DNA of 64,000 bases from Cellvibrio japonicus Ueda107 (GTDB lineage Bacteria; Pseudomonadota; Gammaproteobacteria; Pseudomonadales; Cellvibrionaceae): the NCBI RefSeq assembly GCF_000019225.1, contig NC_010995.1:310001-374000 (forward strand), read 5' to 3'. The number at the start of each line of letters is the position of its first letter. Position 1 is the first letter of the stretch. Below the pieces are notes generated by a model that saw only the letters and a program-made list of their open reading frames with translations, was not told the DNA's origin and did not search any database. Positions 36,219 to 44,991 of the stretch are shown piece by piece. Made by a program: the position numbers and the translations under genes.

Positions 36219-37920
36219 TTTTCACTCCATTAAAACTGTTCATCGCGTCCCTGTCTAAAAGGGAAAAAAGGCGTTTTAAATACGGATAAAAATCGTAATC
36301 TTGAATGATATAGCCACTCTTATTGGTATCTATGATGGTTCTCAAAGAACAAATATCATTAATACGCCTTTCAATCCCATCTCCGTCACGATAGATATAC
36401 TCATCCGCCATACTGCTATATCCTATTGACAACCTATTGCCTGAATAAATTGTGCTTTGTTCGGATAGTAAATTTTCGTATATCCAATTGGTAACACGGT
36501 CGTTTTCTTTAATAATTTTCGCTGTATCATTTACTCGCCCGGCTGCACAATAATCATCGACTGTACGGCCAATATAGGTGATGAAAAAGTAGCTGCTAAG
36601 GATGGCTCTTTTTATAGTTTGGATTACAAAGGTTTTGTAAAAACTCTGCTCATCCTGTCCATGCCAGCCCAGAGAGCGTGCCATAATAGTCATCAATGCA
36701 TTGAGATCTTGGGTAAATTCAGCCAGAAACTTACTGGTTTTCGTTGTATCAAGATTATGTAATATGGAATAGAGGCTGGCGGTTAAAATGTCATTGACAA
36801 AGTCAATTGCATCTGTTGTAGGCAGAATGCTGGTTTTTATGGGGGAACCCATCGAAAATAAAGAGAATAATCGAGATGCTACTTTTCGCCATTCCAGAGT
36901 GCAGGAAAGTTTAGTGGACATTTCCCTATCTAGCCCGAATAGGAACCCCATATTGATGCAGGCATACTGATAAAACTTCTCTTCGTAGAGCTTTAAAAAA
37001 TGTTCTTCAACAGATGTATCGGTTAAAAATTTGTGTATTAAATAGAACCATTCTTTGGCTACCAATACAGGTGTTGATGCCTCTTCAAAATAGCTAGTGA
37101 CTTGTCCATAATTGCTCCCCGAGACCACAAAACTGCATAGCGCTGTATCCAATACGCGGCCATCCAAGCAGATATTCGAGGGCGTCAAGGCATTATGGGA
37201 TAATCGTGCCATCCTGAAAAAGGACAACTGATCTGCACACTTATCCAAAAAATGTTGGATCAACGTATAAAATTCAGATAGCAAAGATTGCTTGCCAATA
37301 CTTTTATAGATGCCGAGCACCCTAGAATAGTCAGACCGCATAAGCGAGCGATGTTCTGGCTTTAATCTGAAGTTGACACAGGGTAAAAAATGACCTGGCC
37401 TCACTACTGTCTCTCTAACCATAAGCACACTGGGAGCCTTGTTGCCATTATGTAGTGCAGAGGTATCATCCAGCAAAATTAAACCCTTGATCGTCTGTGT
37501 ACCAACGGGAGATATTTTACTCAACAGTCGTGAATAGATGATCTCTTTCACTGCACCTTGTATATCCAGTCCTCCGTAGGAGTGTGATCTAAGTGCTCCA
37601 TCTCCAGCCAGCGCATTGGCACCGCCCCCTTTTATTTGCATACCATTAATATTGACTACCCTGGCACCGCCTCCGTTAGTACCTATACCAAATCCGCCAT
37701 AGCGTTCTGCGAACATCGTTTGTGTGATACCTGGGTGTATTCTGGATTCATCGGTAAAGAAATTATTTTTTGTAACCCATGAATAATTATCAAGAAATAG
37801 ATCATTTGACATAGCATCACTGCTATTGGCAGATTGATCTCGCCACAACAACCGTGTACTGGAAATTTTATTCACTTCAACAGGAAGTTGATTAAAGGAT
37901 TCAGCCAATTTAATTAACAT
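36205..37920 (-). CDS. SelO-like / MchC-MceJ-like peptide modification protein (module B)
   Basis: The 571-aa protein is a diverged paralogue of 22030-23727. It shares ERYGGFGIGTNGGGAR, MQIKGGGAN (Lys 97), AVKEI (Glu 126), VLMVRETVVRPGHFLPC (Arg 169) and RLSHNALTPSNICLDGRVLD (Asn 249, Asp 258). As in the paralogue, the SelO catalytic Asp is replaced by Ser while the metal ligands are kept. The start follows AAGGAACACAAGT. It is preceded by the GT1 gene with 11 bases between, so GT1, SelO-like and HlyC-like genes form one operon, matching mchA-C-D or mceC-J-I in content. Confidence 0.68.
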   Translation of the reverse strand: MLIKLAESFNQLPVEVNKISSTRLLWRDQSANSSDAMSNDLFLDNYSWVTKNNFFTDESRIHPGITQTMFAERYGGFGIGTNGGGARVVNINGMQIKGGGANALAGDGALRSHSYGGLDIQGAVKEIIYSRLLSKISPVGTQTIKGLILLDDTSALHNGNKAPSVLMVRETVVRPGHFLPCVNFRLKPEHRSLMRSDYSRVLGIYKSIGKQSLLSEFYTLIQHFLDKCADQLSFFRMARLSHNALTPSNICLDGRVLDTALCSFVVSGSNYGQVTSYFEEASTPVLVAKEWFYLIHKFLTDTSVEEHFLKLYEEKFYQYACINMGFLFGLDREMSTKLSCTLEWRKVASRLFSLFSMGSPIKTSILPTTDAIDFVNDILTASLYSILHNLDTTKTSKFLAEFTQDLNALMTIMARSLGWHGQDEQSFYKTFVIQTIKRAILSSYFFITYIGRTVDDYCAAGRVNDTAKIIKENDRVTNWIYENLLSEQSTIYSGNRLSIGYSSMADEYIYRDGDGIERRINDICSLRTIIDTNKSGYIIQDYDFYPYLKRLFSLLDRDAMNSFNGVKNVFC

Positions 37921-37931
37921 ACTTGTGTTCC

Positions 37932-39173
37932 TTATCCTTGTAGCGAAAGGAGAAACTTTACTGAGGCCGCTGTCTCGTCTGTGGTGAGTGCCTGATATTC
38001 TTTCACCTTTTTTGCGACGGATTCGGATGACATCACGTCATTAACAATGCTCGCTATCTGATCCACGGAGTCATTTAAAAAATCTACCGAATTGCTAATG
38101 CCCAATTGCCAGAGCAGGAAGGCGTTATCAGGTTGATCAAAAGTGTAAGGTGAAATGACCTGTGGAATACCACAGGCTAGTGCTTGTGCGCAGGTGCCTA
38201 TGCCTCCATGATGTATAACTAGCGCTGAGCAAGCAAACAAATAACTGAAGGGAGCCGATGGCAGTGTTAAAACAGGATTATCTCCATTGTCTATAAACCT
38301 GGCGGTTTGTGAGTGAGCAACAAATACACCTGGTTTCCTGACTACGCGACAGAGGTGCCTTATTTTATCGATTAATTGGCTGGTAACCGGTATCCCCGTA
38401 CCAAAGGTAAATGCCAAAGGCTTACCATATTGGGTGATAAATTCATCTAATTGTTTGTTGCTATGGTTATCCGGAGTGTTTCCCAAAATAAAACCTGTAT
38501 TCACTAACTGTGTGGGCCAGTCTCCGGGATTGGGTTTAAACCACTCAGGAAATAATGCCAATATCGAAGGGCTAGATTGCATGCTGGGTAAATCCTGAAT
38601 AGTCCATTCTGATAGCCCTAACTCTTTTCGGGCTGGATTTATCAGTGGTTTGACCAGCCTCTCTAAGGTATCTCTCTTCGCCTTCTCCTGAATTTGGGGC
38701 AATATTTCACTCCAAAGGCGCTCCTCAACTTGCCTGCGCATGGGATAGGCCGGGCTTAGGATGGAGCTCACCCCATAGGGGGCAAGCACTACCTGGCACG
38801 ATTTTAGGCCAAATTCCTCGGCAGCCATTCTGGCCCCTGATAATATATCCTGATAAATAATCAGTGGATTATGCCTTTGCTGAACCACCCGTTGAATGGC
38901 TTTGAACGTGGGCTTGATGGCAGGAAAATGGAATTCGTTGTAGTGGTTTTGTGAGTGATAGCGTGACCAAGTAAGTGGACTGTTATAAGTGTTTTCATAA
39001 TCTGTCTTGGTCGAGACAGGTAAGCACTCAACTCCCATTGTGTCCGCCAAAGGAATAAACTTTTCACTGCCAATAAAAGCCGCTTTCACTCCACATGCAT
39101 TGAGTGATGAAGCTAATTTTATAAATGGAAGCGCGTCGCCTGTTGTGCCAAGTGAGTAAAGTAAGTAATCCAT
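37932..39173 (-). CDS. GT1-family glycosyltransferase (MGT / IroB-MchA-like)
   Basis: The 413-aa GT-B enzyme begins MDYLLYSLGTTGDALPFIKLA (acceptor domain) and has the nucleotide-sugar motif VIHHGGIGTCAQALACGIPQVISP. Relatives include sterol, macrolide and rhamnolipid glycosyltransferases and the catecholate C-glucosyltransferases IroB/MchA/MceC of microcin systems. Its neighbours are microcin-type modification genes, so it may glycosylate the peptide or the moiety that is attached. No catecholate synthesis genes are in the window. A degraded copy of its first 36 codons lies at 40442-40612. Confidence 0.85.
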   Translation of the reverse strand: MDYLLYSLGTTGDALPFIKLASSLNACGVKAAFIGSEKFIPLADTMGVECLPVSTKTDYENTYNSPLTWSRYHSQNHYNEFHFPAIKPTFKAIQRVVQQRHNPLIIYQDILSGARMAAEEFGLKSCQVVLAPYGVSSILSPAYPMRRQVEERLWSEILPQIQEKAKRDTLERLVKPLINPARKELGLSEWTIQDLPSMQSSPSILALFPEWFKPNPGDWPTQLVNTGFILGNTPDNHSNKQLDEFITQYGKPLAFTFGTGIPVTSQLIDKIRHLCRVVRKPGVFVAHSQTARFIDNGDNPVLTLPSAPFSYLFACSALVIHHGGIGTCAQALACGIPQVISPYTFDQPDNAFLLWQLGISNSVDFLNDSVDQIASIVNDVMSSESVAKKVKEYQALTTDETAASVKFLLSLQG

Positions 39174-39272
39174 TTTTTAAATATACACTTGTGTGAATTA
39201 TTGAAAAATAAATAAAAATAATATCGAAAAATATAAATCAATTTATTTGTGATTGCTGCTCCTGCTAACTAT

Positions 39273-40382
39273 TCAATGCATAAATTTAAAGAAAGAGAAA
39301 ATACATAATAAGAAAATAACCAATGAAATTAACTTATCTGTTTTGATAGATTTTATAATAGTAAATCTTGATACAATAAAATATAAGCTCCCCCCAATAA
39401 CTCCTCCAATGTGAGCATAGAAATCTGAATTATGAATATATAAATCTGATATGACTTGAAAAATTAGAATAATAATTGCCCACCAAAAAGGCATTGGGTC
39501 AACCGATGGTTGTAATGCCTCTTTGCTTAAAATTTTTAAGGCTATATATGATCCAAATAAACCAAAAATTCCACCGGATGCGCCAACTACTAAATTGAAC
39601 GGAGAAAATGCCAGTGAAAAAATCCAACCAGAAAAGGTTGATAGAATGAGAATATTAAAGTATTTAGCTCTGCCAAAATATTGCTCAAGCATTCCACCAA
39701 GAACGCCAAGAGAAATAAGATTAATCAATAGATGTACAGGGTTTAAGTGTAGAAAAAAAGCAGTTATAAATCTGTAATATTCACGGAACTCAATTGTACT
39801 CTTTGAAAACGCAAAATTATCCATTATCCATAAAAAATCATCTTTGTTTATAAAGAACAGTATGGAATTTAATATAATCATTATAAAAACGACAGAGTAT
39901 GTCACAAGCTGCTTGGAGCAAGCAGAAGCTATTCCTTTCCAACTAGGTTCATTGTGATGAGAGTATTTTTTTTCAACCCATCCCAAGCATTTCACTAATG
40001 CATTATAGTCTCTATCGTCCTCGAACATGTCTTCAGTAAATATTACTGGAAAGCTCCCATTAACACCCAATCTACACATGTTGCCATTCTTCTTTGCTCC
40101 ATAGGATTGAACTTCAATGGATTTTATATCTGAATTCCTAATTTTTTTTGTTGATAAAAGCCTGGTGACTAGCATGTAATCACTCATTATCTCAACGGAT
40201 AACTGTCTCCTTGATAATCCGAACAATATCAGAGAGCAAATCAGGTTGTAGAAAATAAATATCTCTTGTGTGTTTGTTGGCCAAAAACCATGAGAAATGA
40301 CATAAAAAATAATAATATTTCCACAGGCCAAGATGGCAAGCAGAGACCTAATAGGGTTTTTATTCTTTATTAAAAATTTCAT
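39273..40382 (-). CDS. Rhomboid-family intramembrane serine protease
   Basis: I start at 40382 (MKFLIKNKNPIRSLLA); the open frame extends into a terminator hairpin upstream. The 369-aa protein has two N-terminal helices and a soluble segment (about 65-150), then a six-helix rhomboid core: HLNPVHLLINL (HxxxN), VVGASGGIFGLFGSY (catalytic Ser) and DFYAHIGGVIGG (catalytic His). It would cut membrane segments. A place in a microcin cluster suggests processing of the precursor, the immunity protein or an anchor, but this is not proven. Confidence 0.88.
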   Translation of the reverse strand: MKFLIKNKNPIRSLLAILACGNIIIFYVISHGFWPTNTQEIFIFYNLICSLILFGLSRRQLSVEIMSDYMLVTRLLSTKKIRNSDIKSIEVQSYGAKKNGNMCRLGVNGSFPVIFTEDMFEDDRDYNALVKCLGWVEKKYSHHNEPSWKGIASACSKQLVTYSVVFIMIILNSILFFINKDDFLWIMDNFAFSKSTIEFREYYRFITAFFLHLNPVHLLINLISLGVLGGMLEQYFGRAKYFNILILSTFSGWIFSLAFSPFNLVVGASGGIFGLFGSYIALKILSKEALQPSVDPMPFWWAIIILIFQVISDLYIHNSDFYAHIGGVIGGSLYFIVSRFTIIKSIKTDKLISLVIFLLCIFSFFKFMH

Positions 40383-40404
40383 ATAAGAATATTCGTAAAA
40401 GACT

Positions 40405-40434
40405 GAGAAAAGGGTGTCTACGGGAGACACCCTT
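40405..40434 (-). terminator. Terminator after the 56-residue chimeric frame
   Basis: AAGGGTGTCT and AGACACCCTT form a 10-bp stem; on the minus strand it is followed by TTTTC. It lies 8 bases after the stop of the frame at 40442 and upstream of the rhomboid gene. Confidence 0.75.
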
Positions 40435-40441
40435 GATAGTA

Positions 40442-40612
40442 CTAACCGAAAGTCGAATTGCTAGCTTGATAACCAGCGCCACCCCAATCTCCACCATCAG
40501 AACCACTACCGATAAAATCTGCTTTCGCTCTGAGTACATTGAGTAATGAGGCTAATTTTATAAATGAAAATGCATCACCTGTTATTACAGATGAGTAAAA
40601 TAAATAATCCAT
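40442..40612 (-). CDS. Chimeric 56-residue frame: GT1 N-terminus fused to a Gly-rich peptide tail
   Basis: The first 36 codons (MDYLFYSSVITGDAFSFIKL and on) are a diverged copy of the start of the GT1 gene at 39173. The last 20 residues change to GGDWGGAGYQASNSTFG, a Gly-rich tail like a microcin core. ASNSTFG is similar in flavour to the module A core end SNTASTFC. It has no Gly-Gly leader now. It looks like a deletion fusion between a lost glycosyltransferase gene and a lost precursor gene. Whether it is expressed is unknown. Confidence 0.55.
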   Translation of the reverse strand: MDYLFYSSVITGDAFSFIKLASLLNVLRAKADFIGSGSDGGDWGGAGYQASNSTFG

Positions 40613-40645
40613 CTTTATATCATTACTCTATTTTTTTGCACTATA

Positions 40646-40843
40646 TTAATGCTTATTGTAGTTATGTGATTTTAATATTTTTTTGGTTGCACACAGCATA
40701 GATAATATTGAAACACACAATATTGCTAAAAATACCCAAGTGGATTCCGATTGCTCTATGGTTTTAGTTATCACTAAAACAGCAACGGCCCAAGTAGATA
40801 AGCCCAGTGCAATAGCAAATAATTGCAATTTGGTATTAACCAT
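40646..40843 (-). CDS. Small two-helix membrane protein, putative immunity protein
   Basis: The ATG at 40843 follows AAGGAG and gives 65 aa with two hydrophobic helices (LFAIALGLSTWAVAVLVI and WVFLAILCVSILSML) and a basic tail. It is downstream of the 85-residue precursor on the same strand. Small two-helix membrane proteins next to microcin genes are usually immunity proteins. The function is by position. Confidence 0.65.
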   Translation of the reverse strand: MVNTKLQLFAIALGLSTWAVAVLVITKTIEQSESTWVFLAILCVSILSMLCATKKILKSHNYNKH

Positions 40844-40866
40844 GATCACTCCTTACTTTGTTAAAT

Positions 40867-40958
40867 TTATAAGTGTGACCTGCTTGGCCACACTTATAGT
40901 GTCATAATGAATTTTTACCGTACAAGGGAGAGCCCATAGAATTAATTGGCTCTCTCGT
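40867..40958 (-). terminator. Two hairpins between precursor and immunity genes
   Basis: ATAAGTGTG/CACACTTAT (40869-40898) and GGGAGAGCC/GGCTCTCTC (40926-40956) are two stem-loops in the gap. Neither has a strong T-run on the minus strand, so they may attenuate rather than stop transcription and protect the precursor mRNA. Confidence 0.5.
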
Positions 40959-40993
40959 AATATATCCGCTATTGGATTATTTGCTAGTACACA

Positions 40994-41251
40994 TCAACCC
41001 CAGCCAAGGGCATGATATGTAGCTCCACCCGAGAGAATAAGTGACCCCGCAACAAACCCCCAAGCTACTGGCCCTGCTGCCACAGTGGCCGCACCAATCA
41101 CAAAGGCAGTTGACATTCCAAGCATTGCCCAATAACTGCTGTCTGTCCCATATCCTCCACCCGATCCTCCAGATATAATTTGTAAATCTTCGACAGAAAC
41201 TTCTTCAAAGTTAAACTGTTCGTAGTTTCTATCCAAACCAAAAGTATTCAT
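40994..41251 (-). CDS. Colicin V/class II microcin-like precursor with double-glycine leader (module B)
   Basis: The 85-residue frame follows AGGAGATTGTTTT. The leader ends EEVSVEDLQIISGG (cleavage after residue 29), with L and I at the usual positions. The 56-residue core is Gly/Ala/Ser-rich and hydrophobic (WAMLGMSTAFVIGAATVAAG) and ends ATYHALGWG, like pore-forming class II microcins. It has no Cys and lacks the Ser-rich C-terminus of class IIb microcins. It lies between a C39 exporter remnant and a putative immunity gene. Confidence 0.85.
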   Translation of the reverse strand: MNTFGLDRNYEQFNFEEVSVEDLQIISGGSGGGYGTDSSYWAMLGMSTAFVIGAATVAAGPVAWGFVAGSLILSGGATYHALGWG

Positions 41252-41299
41252 AAAACAATCTCCTAATTATTAATTGTCCAATAAAACTAGACATCCAAG

Positions 41300-43122
41300 T
41301 TAAAGTACTATCTGCCTTCCTGCAGATTTGACCGTCTCCGGTCTGTGAGCCACTAATATCCTGGTTATGGCAAGTTCCTTTGCATCACACCAGCAATATG
41401 GCGGCGGTAATCAAGAACTTGCTTGAGGGGGCGATCATCAATCAGGATTTCGCCTTCTGTAGGCTGCAGTAAACCCATCAGGCATTTGAGCAGGGTGGTT
41501 TTTCCACAGCCACTGGGGCCGGTGATGGCGACTGTTTCACCGGGTTCTATGATGAAGTTCAGGTTTTGAAACGTTGGCCCCTCAGTTTCGCCATACTGGA
41601 AGCTGAGATTTCGCACTTCAATTTTTCCGGCAAGTGGCCGTGTGGATGATTGGCTTGGCAATAGATCATCCTGTTCTTCAGTTTCGGTAAATACGATATC
41701 GGATAGACGATCCAGGTGCAGACCGAGCATTTTCAGTTCAATCCATGTAGCAATCAGTGTATCCATGGAGCTAACAAAGCGGCTTTTGTAACTCAAAAAA
41801 GCGTAGAGCATACCTACTGAAAAAATATTGCCCATAACAGCGGTAGCAGCAAAGTAAATCACCAGCAGATTTTCGATGCCAAAGAGCAAGCGGTTTATCG
41901 TGTCGTAACCAATATTCCAGCGGGTGATGCGTATTCCCTGGTTGATAGTATCGGCCAGACGGTTTTGCCATTGCCCTTGGCGATCATTTTCGCGCTGAAA
42001 CAGTTTGATTGTTTGAACCGCACGCACGGATTCCATAAAGTGGGTATCGTGTCTGGCTTGGGCAATAATCTGTTCTTCGGTCAGCAGTCGTAAGGGTTTA
42101 TAAAGTGCAAAGCGCAAGGCAGCGTAGAGCAACACCACAATGAGCACTAATAAGGTGAGTTTAATGCTGTAAAAGAACATTACTGTTAGGGTTATGACGG
42201 CCATAATGCCATCTACCACAGCTGCTACCAGGCTGGTGGTAAGCAGCTCTCGCACATTCTGTAAGGAACCAAAGCGAGATACGACATCTCCCATATGGCG
42301 AGTGGAAAAGTAGCTCATGGGCAGGCGAATCAGATGGCGGAACAGGTTAGCCGCCATTTGTATATTCAAACGGCTGGACAGATAAAGCATCACCCATTGG
42401 CGTAGTACATGGGTACCCGTCTCTATTAATAGCAGCAGCCCGAAACCCAGGGCCAGTACCAGCAACAGGTTGTCATCATTTCTGAGGATAACGTCATCGA
42501 CCACCGTTTGCATGTAATAGGGGCTGATAATGGCAAATACTTGCAATAGCAGTGACAGTACCAGTATCTGTAACAGACTGCGTTTTAAACCGCTAATACG
42601 TGACCAGAAGTGATGTAGCTTCAAGTGTTTTCTTGTGTCTGCTACTTCGAATTTGCTGGTGGGTGTTAGTTCGAGGGCGATGCCGGTGAAGTGTTTATCA
42701 AATTCCTCTTTTGTTAGCGTTTTCTCTCCGCTTGCCGGGTCGTGGATAATCGCTTTACGACTTTTTACTGCTTTCAGTACCACAAAATGGTTTAAGTCCC
42801 AATGCAATACACAAGGCAGTTGAAGTCCTCCAAGGGAATCTGAATTTAATTTCAGCGCGCGACCTGCCAAGTGCAGTCGTCCTGCCATCTCCATCAGGTT
42901 TTTCAGGTTGGTGCCGTGACTGGATACTTGAATCCGTTGTCTTAGGTATGCCAGATCAGTTTCATAACCATGGAAACTGGCGATCATGGCCAGGCATGCT
43001 AATCCGCATTCGGCCGCTTCGGTTTGATGAATCATCGGCAGGCTGTGAGCACCACTGAAATTCAACAGTTGATCGGGGCTCGTTGCTGTTTGTTTTACGC
43101 TTTGCTCCGGTGACATATTCAT
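41300..43122 (-). pseudogene. C39 peptidase ABC exporter with deleted ATPase core (module B)
   Basis: The open frame (41365-43122, 585 codons) has an intact C39 peptidase (Cys 39 in AAECGLACLAMI, DLNHFVVL, HDPASGEK), the membrane domain, and Walker A GPSGCGKTT. It then stops two residues after the Q-loop (GVMQ). In another frame right after the break, 41302-41380 encodes KELAITRILVAHRPETVKSA, the H-loop end of the same family. So about 100-120 codons with the signature and Walker B are missing, with a frame change. The peptidase could still fold, but ATP-driven export by this protein alone is unlikely. Confidence 0.85.
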
Positions 43123-44402
43123 TACAGGCGCCCTTTCAAACTATAGATGGGCTCCAATAGCCATTGCCATAAACGGCGCTCAGCCAGTTCTACGTCAGCT
43201 GTTAATGTCATACCGGACCTTAGGGGGATTGATTGCCCATAGGCATTTACCCCTTGCTCATACAAACGGGCTTCAACCCGATACACCGGCTCTTGCAAGG
43301 TGACTGGGGTGTTTAGCAGCTCACCTGGCAATAAGGGTGTTTTTGCCACACTCTCAATCTCACCTTGATAGAGACCAAATTTCTGATAGGGAAAGGCGTC
43401 GTAGCGAATATCCAGGCGCTGCCCTGATGCAATAAAACCCGCTGCTCTCACCGGCACCAGCAAATGAGCGACTAAAGGGCTGGCACTATCAGCCAATGTT
43501 AATAAGGGCACAGGATTTGTCGATGAGACAAATTGACCTTCACGAGCTTGCAGGTTATTCACGATACCTGCGCGTGTAGCGGTAATGATATGGGCGCGCT
43601 GACCTTGCAATTGAGCAATTTGCTGGGCAAGTTCACTCATCCGTGCTTGCAATTGATCCAGGCTATTAGCAGCTTCCTGTGCAAGTAGTCGAAGGTCGGT
43701 ATGGCGCTGAGACAGCAAATCTTTCTGATTGCTGATTTCCCGTAACAGGCCTTGTTTATCGCTGCGTACAGAAAGTTCTTGGGAGAGTACCTGATCGTAC
43801 TCCAGGCGAGAAATATGTCCTTTTTCAATCTTGGGACGATAGCGTTCGATTTGATTTTTTATCAGGATGTGGCGAGCATCTAGTGTAGCCAATTGTTCAT
43901 CCATCAGGCTCAGGTTGTGCTTAATGGATTCAATCTGCCGCCGCAGACTGTTTTCTCGATCCTGCTGAGTTCGGTCTGCGCGCTCAATTTGTTCTGTGAG
44001 CAAGCGACGCTGGCTTTCATATTCTTCCAGCAGGCGACTTTCGAGGTTGCCACCATCGGCTAATATCCTGTCGCCATTGATAATTATTAATGGCTGGCCT
44101 GCTTGTACCTTATCACCTTCTTTCACCAGGATTTTCTTGACTTGACCGGATGCTTCCGGGTACAGCCTGACAACCCCGGTGGGTGGTTCTAACCAGCCAA
44201 CCACCGTTTCTTTTCGCGCATAAGTACTGGTAGTAAGCCAAACAGCTAAGGCCAGTAACCAAACCAGCAACAAAGCAATCAATACAGAGTGGCTCACCTG
44301 CGGCAGAAGCAGTACATCACCGTGCAACCGGTCGCTTTTTTGTTTGATGACTTGCTCTCGAAAAAGCGGAGCTTTCTGAGTGGGAGAACATTCGTTGTTC
44401 AT
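43122..44402 (-). CDS. HlyD/CvaA-type membrane fusion protein (module B)
   Basis: I start at 44402 (MNNECSPTQKAPLFREQVI); the frame is open to 44438. It has an N-terminal cytoplasmic tail, one membrane helix (SVLIALLLVWLLALAVWL), a lipoyl half (YPEASGQVKKILVKEGDKVQAGQPLI), a long coiled coil and a second lipoyl/beta-barrel half. It is the type that partners C39 exporters (CvaA/MchE). Its stop overlaps the C39 gene start by one base. It is intact, unlike its neighbour. Confidence 0.92.
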   Translation of the reverse strand: MNNECSPTQKAPLFREQVIKQKSDRLHGDVLLLPQVSHSVLIALLLVWLLALAVWLTTSTYARKETVVGWLEPPTGVVRLYPEASGQVKKILVKEGDKVQAGQPLIIINGDRILADGGNLESRLLEEYESQRRLLTEQIERADRTQQDRENSLRRQIESIKHNLSLMDEQLATLDARHILIKNQIERYRPKIEKGHISRLEYDQVLSQELSVRSDKQGLLREISNQKDLLSQRHTDLRLLAQEAANSLDQLQARMSELAQQIAQLQGQRAHIITATRAGIVNNLQAREGQFVSSTNPVPLLTLADSASPLVAHLLVPVRAAGFIASGQRLDIRYDAFPYQKFGLYQGEIESVAKTPLLPGELLNTPVTLQEPVYRVEARLYEQGVNAYGQSIPLRSGMTLTADVELAERRLWQWLLEPIYSLKGRL

Positions 44403-44991
44403 GGAGAATTTATCAATTCCTTGTATTGCCATTAGCATCGGGTGCCAGGCCTGCCAGTTAACAATGGCTATTTATTGTTCTTCCGCAGGACGCCACTCAT
44501 TGGCGCCCATATTTTTAATTTAAACGACTATAACTTCTCGAAGCAGTAAAAACAAGCGACAGCCAAACTCGGAATGTTGACTTACCGCACATCTTGAAAA
44601 ATGCGAAGAGAACAGGGTTTGGGAGTCATGCTTGCAATCGGATGTAGATCAGAGCCCACCTTGGAAAGACATTTCAATCAGGCGGACTGCAGAGCAGGGC
44701 GTTCCACTTTTTTCTGGTACACCATGAAGGCAGGTGTTCGATACCCCCGCTGAATTTTCCCCTGTGTTCCAGATACATGCTGATCTCCACTGGCCTGTGA
44801 CGTCGATTTGAATGCGGGAGGTGGTTCTGAATTAGGTTTTCCGAAAATCGAACCTTCACTCCCACACTCCCACTTTACCGGTCATCAATTGGCACTTTTA
44901 CGAGCGCAGTTAGGGAATTAGAGTCGTGGAGGCGTGAACGATACAGGTTCTGCAATTTCACTAACACAATAATGCTAAGAGGGAAATAACG
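44403..44991. other. Intergenic region at the right edge of the island
   Basis: About 590 bases with mixed composition. It holds the second copy of the 28-bp repeat and short frames without ribosome sites (for example 44674-44865, minus). It probably carries the promoters of module B (minus) and the metalloprotease (plus). I see no complete gene. Confidence 0.55.
44698..44725 (+). repeat. 28-bp direct repeat, copy 2
   Basis: GGCGTTCCACTTTTTTCTGG followed by TACACCAT matches 35221-35248 with three pyrimidine transitions. Confidence 0.6.

Noticed and set aside
36205..37920. Reading the SelO-like proteins as class II lanthipeptide synthetases
   Set aside because: They are half the length of LanM and lack the zinc-binding CHG-type cyclase motif.
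44674..44865. 63-aa minus-strand frame at the island edge
   Set aside because: No ribosome site and no domain; it overlaps the 28-bp repeat and looks like remnant DNA.
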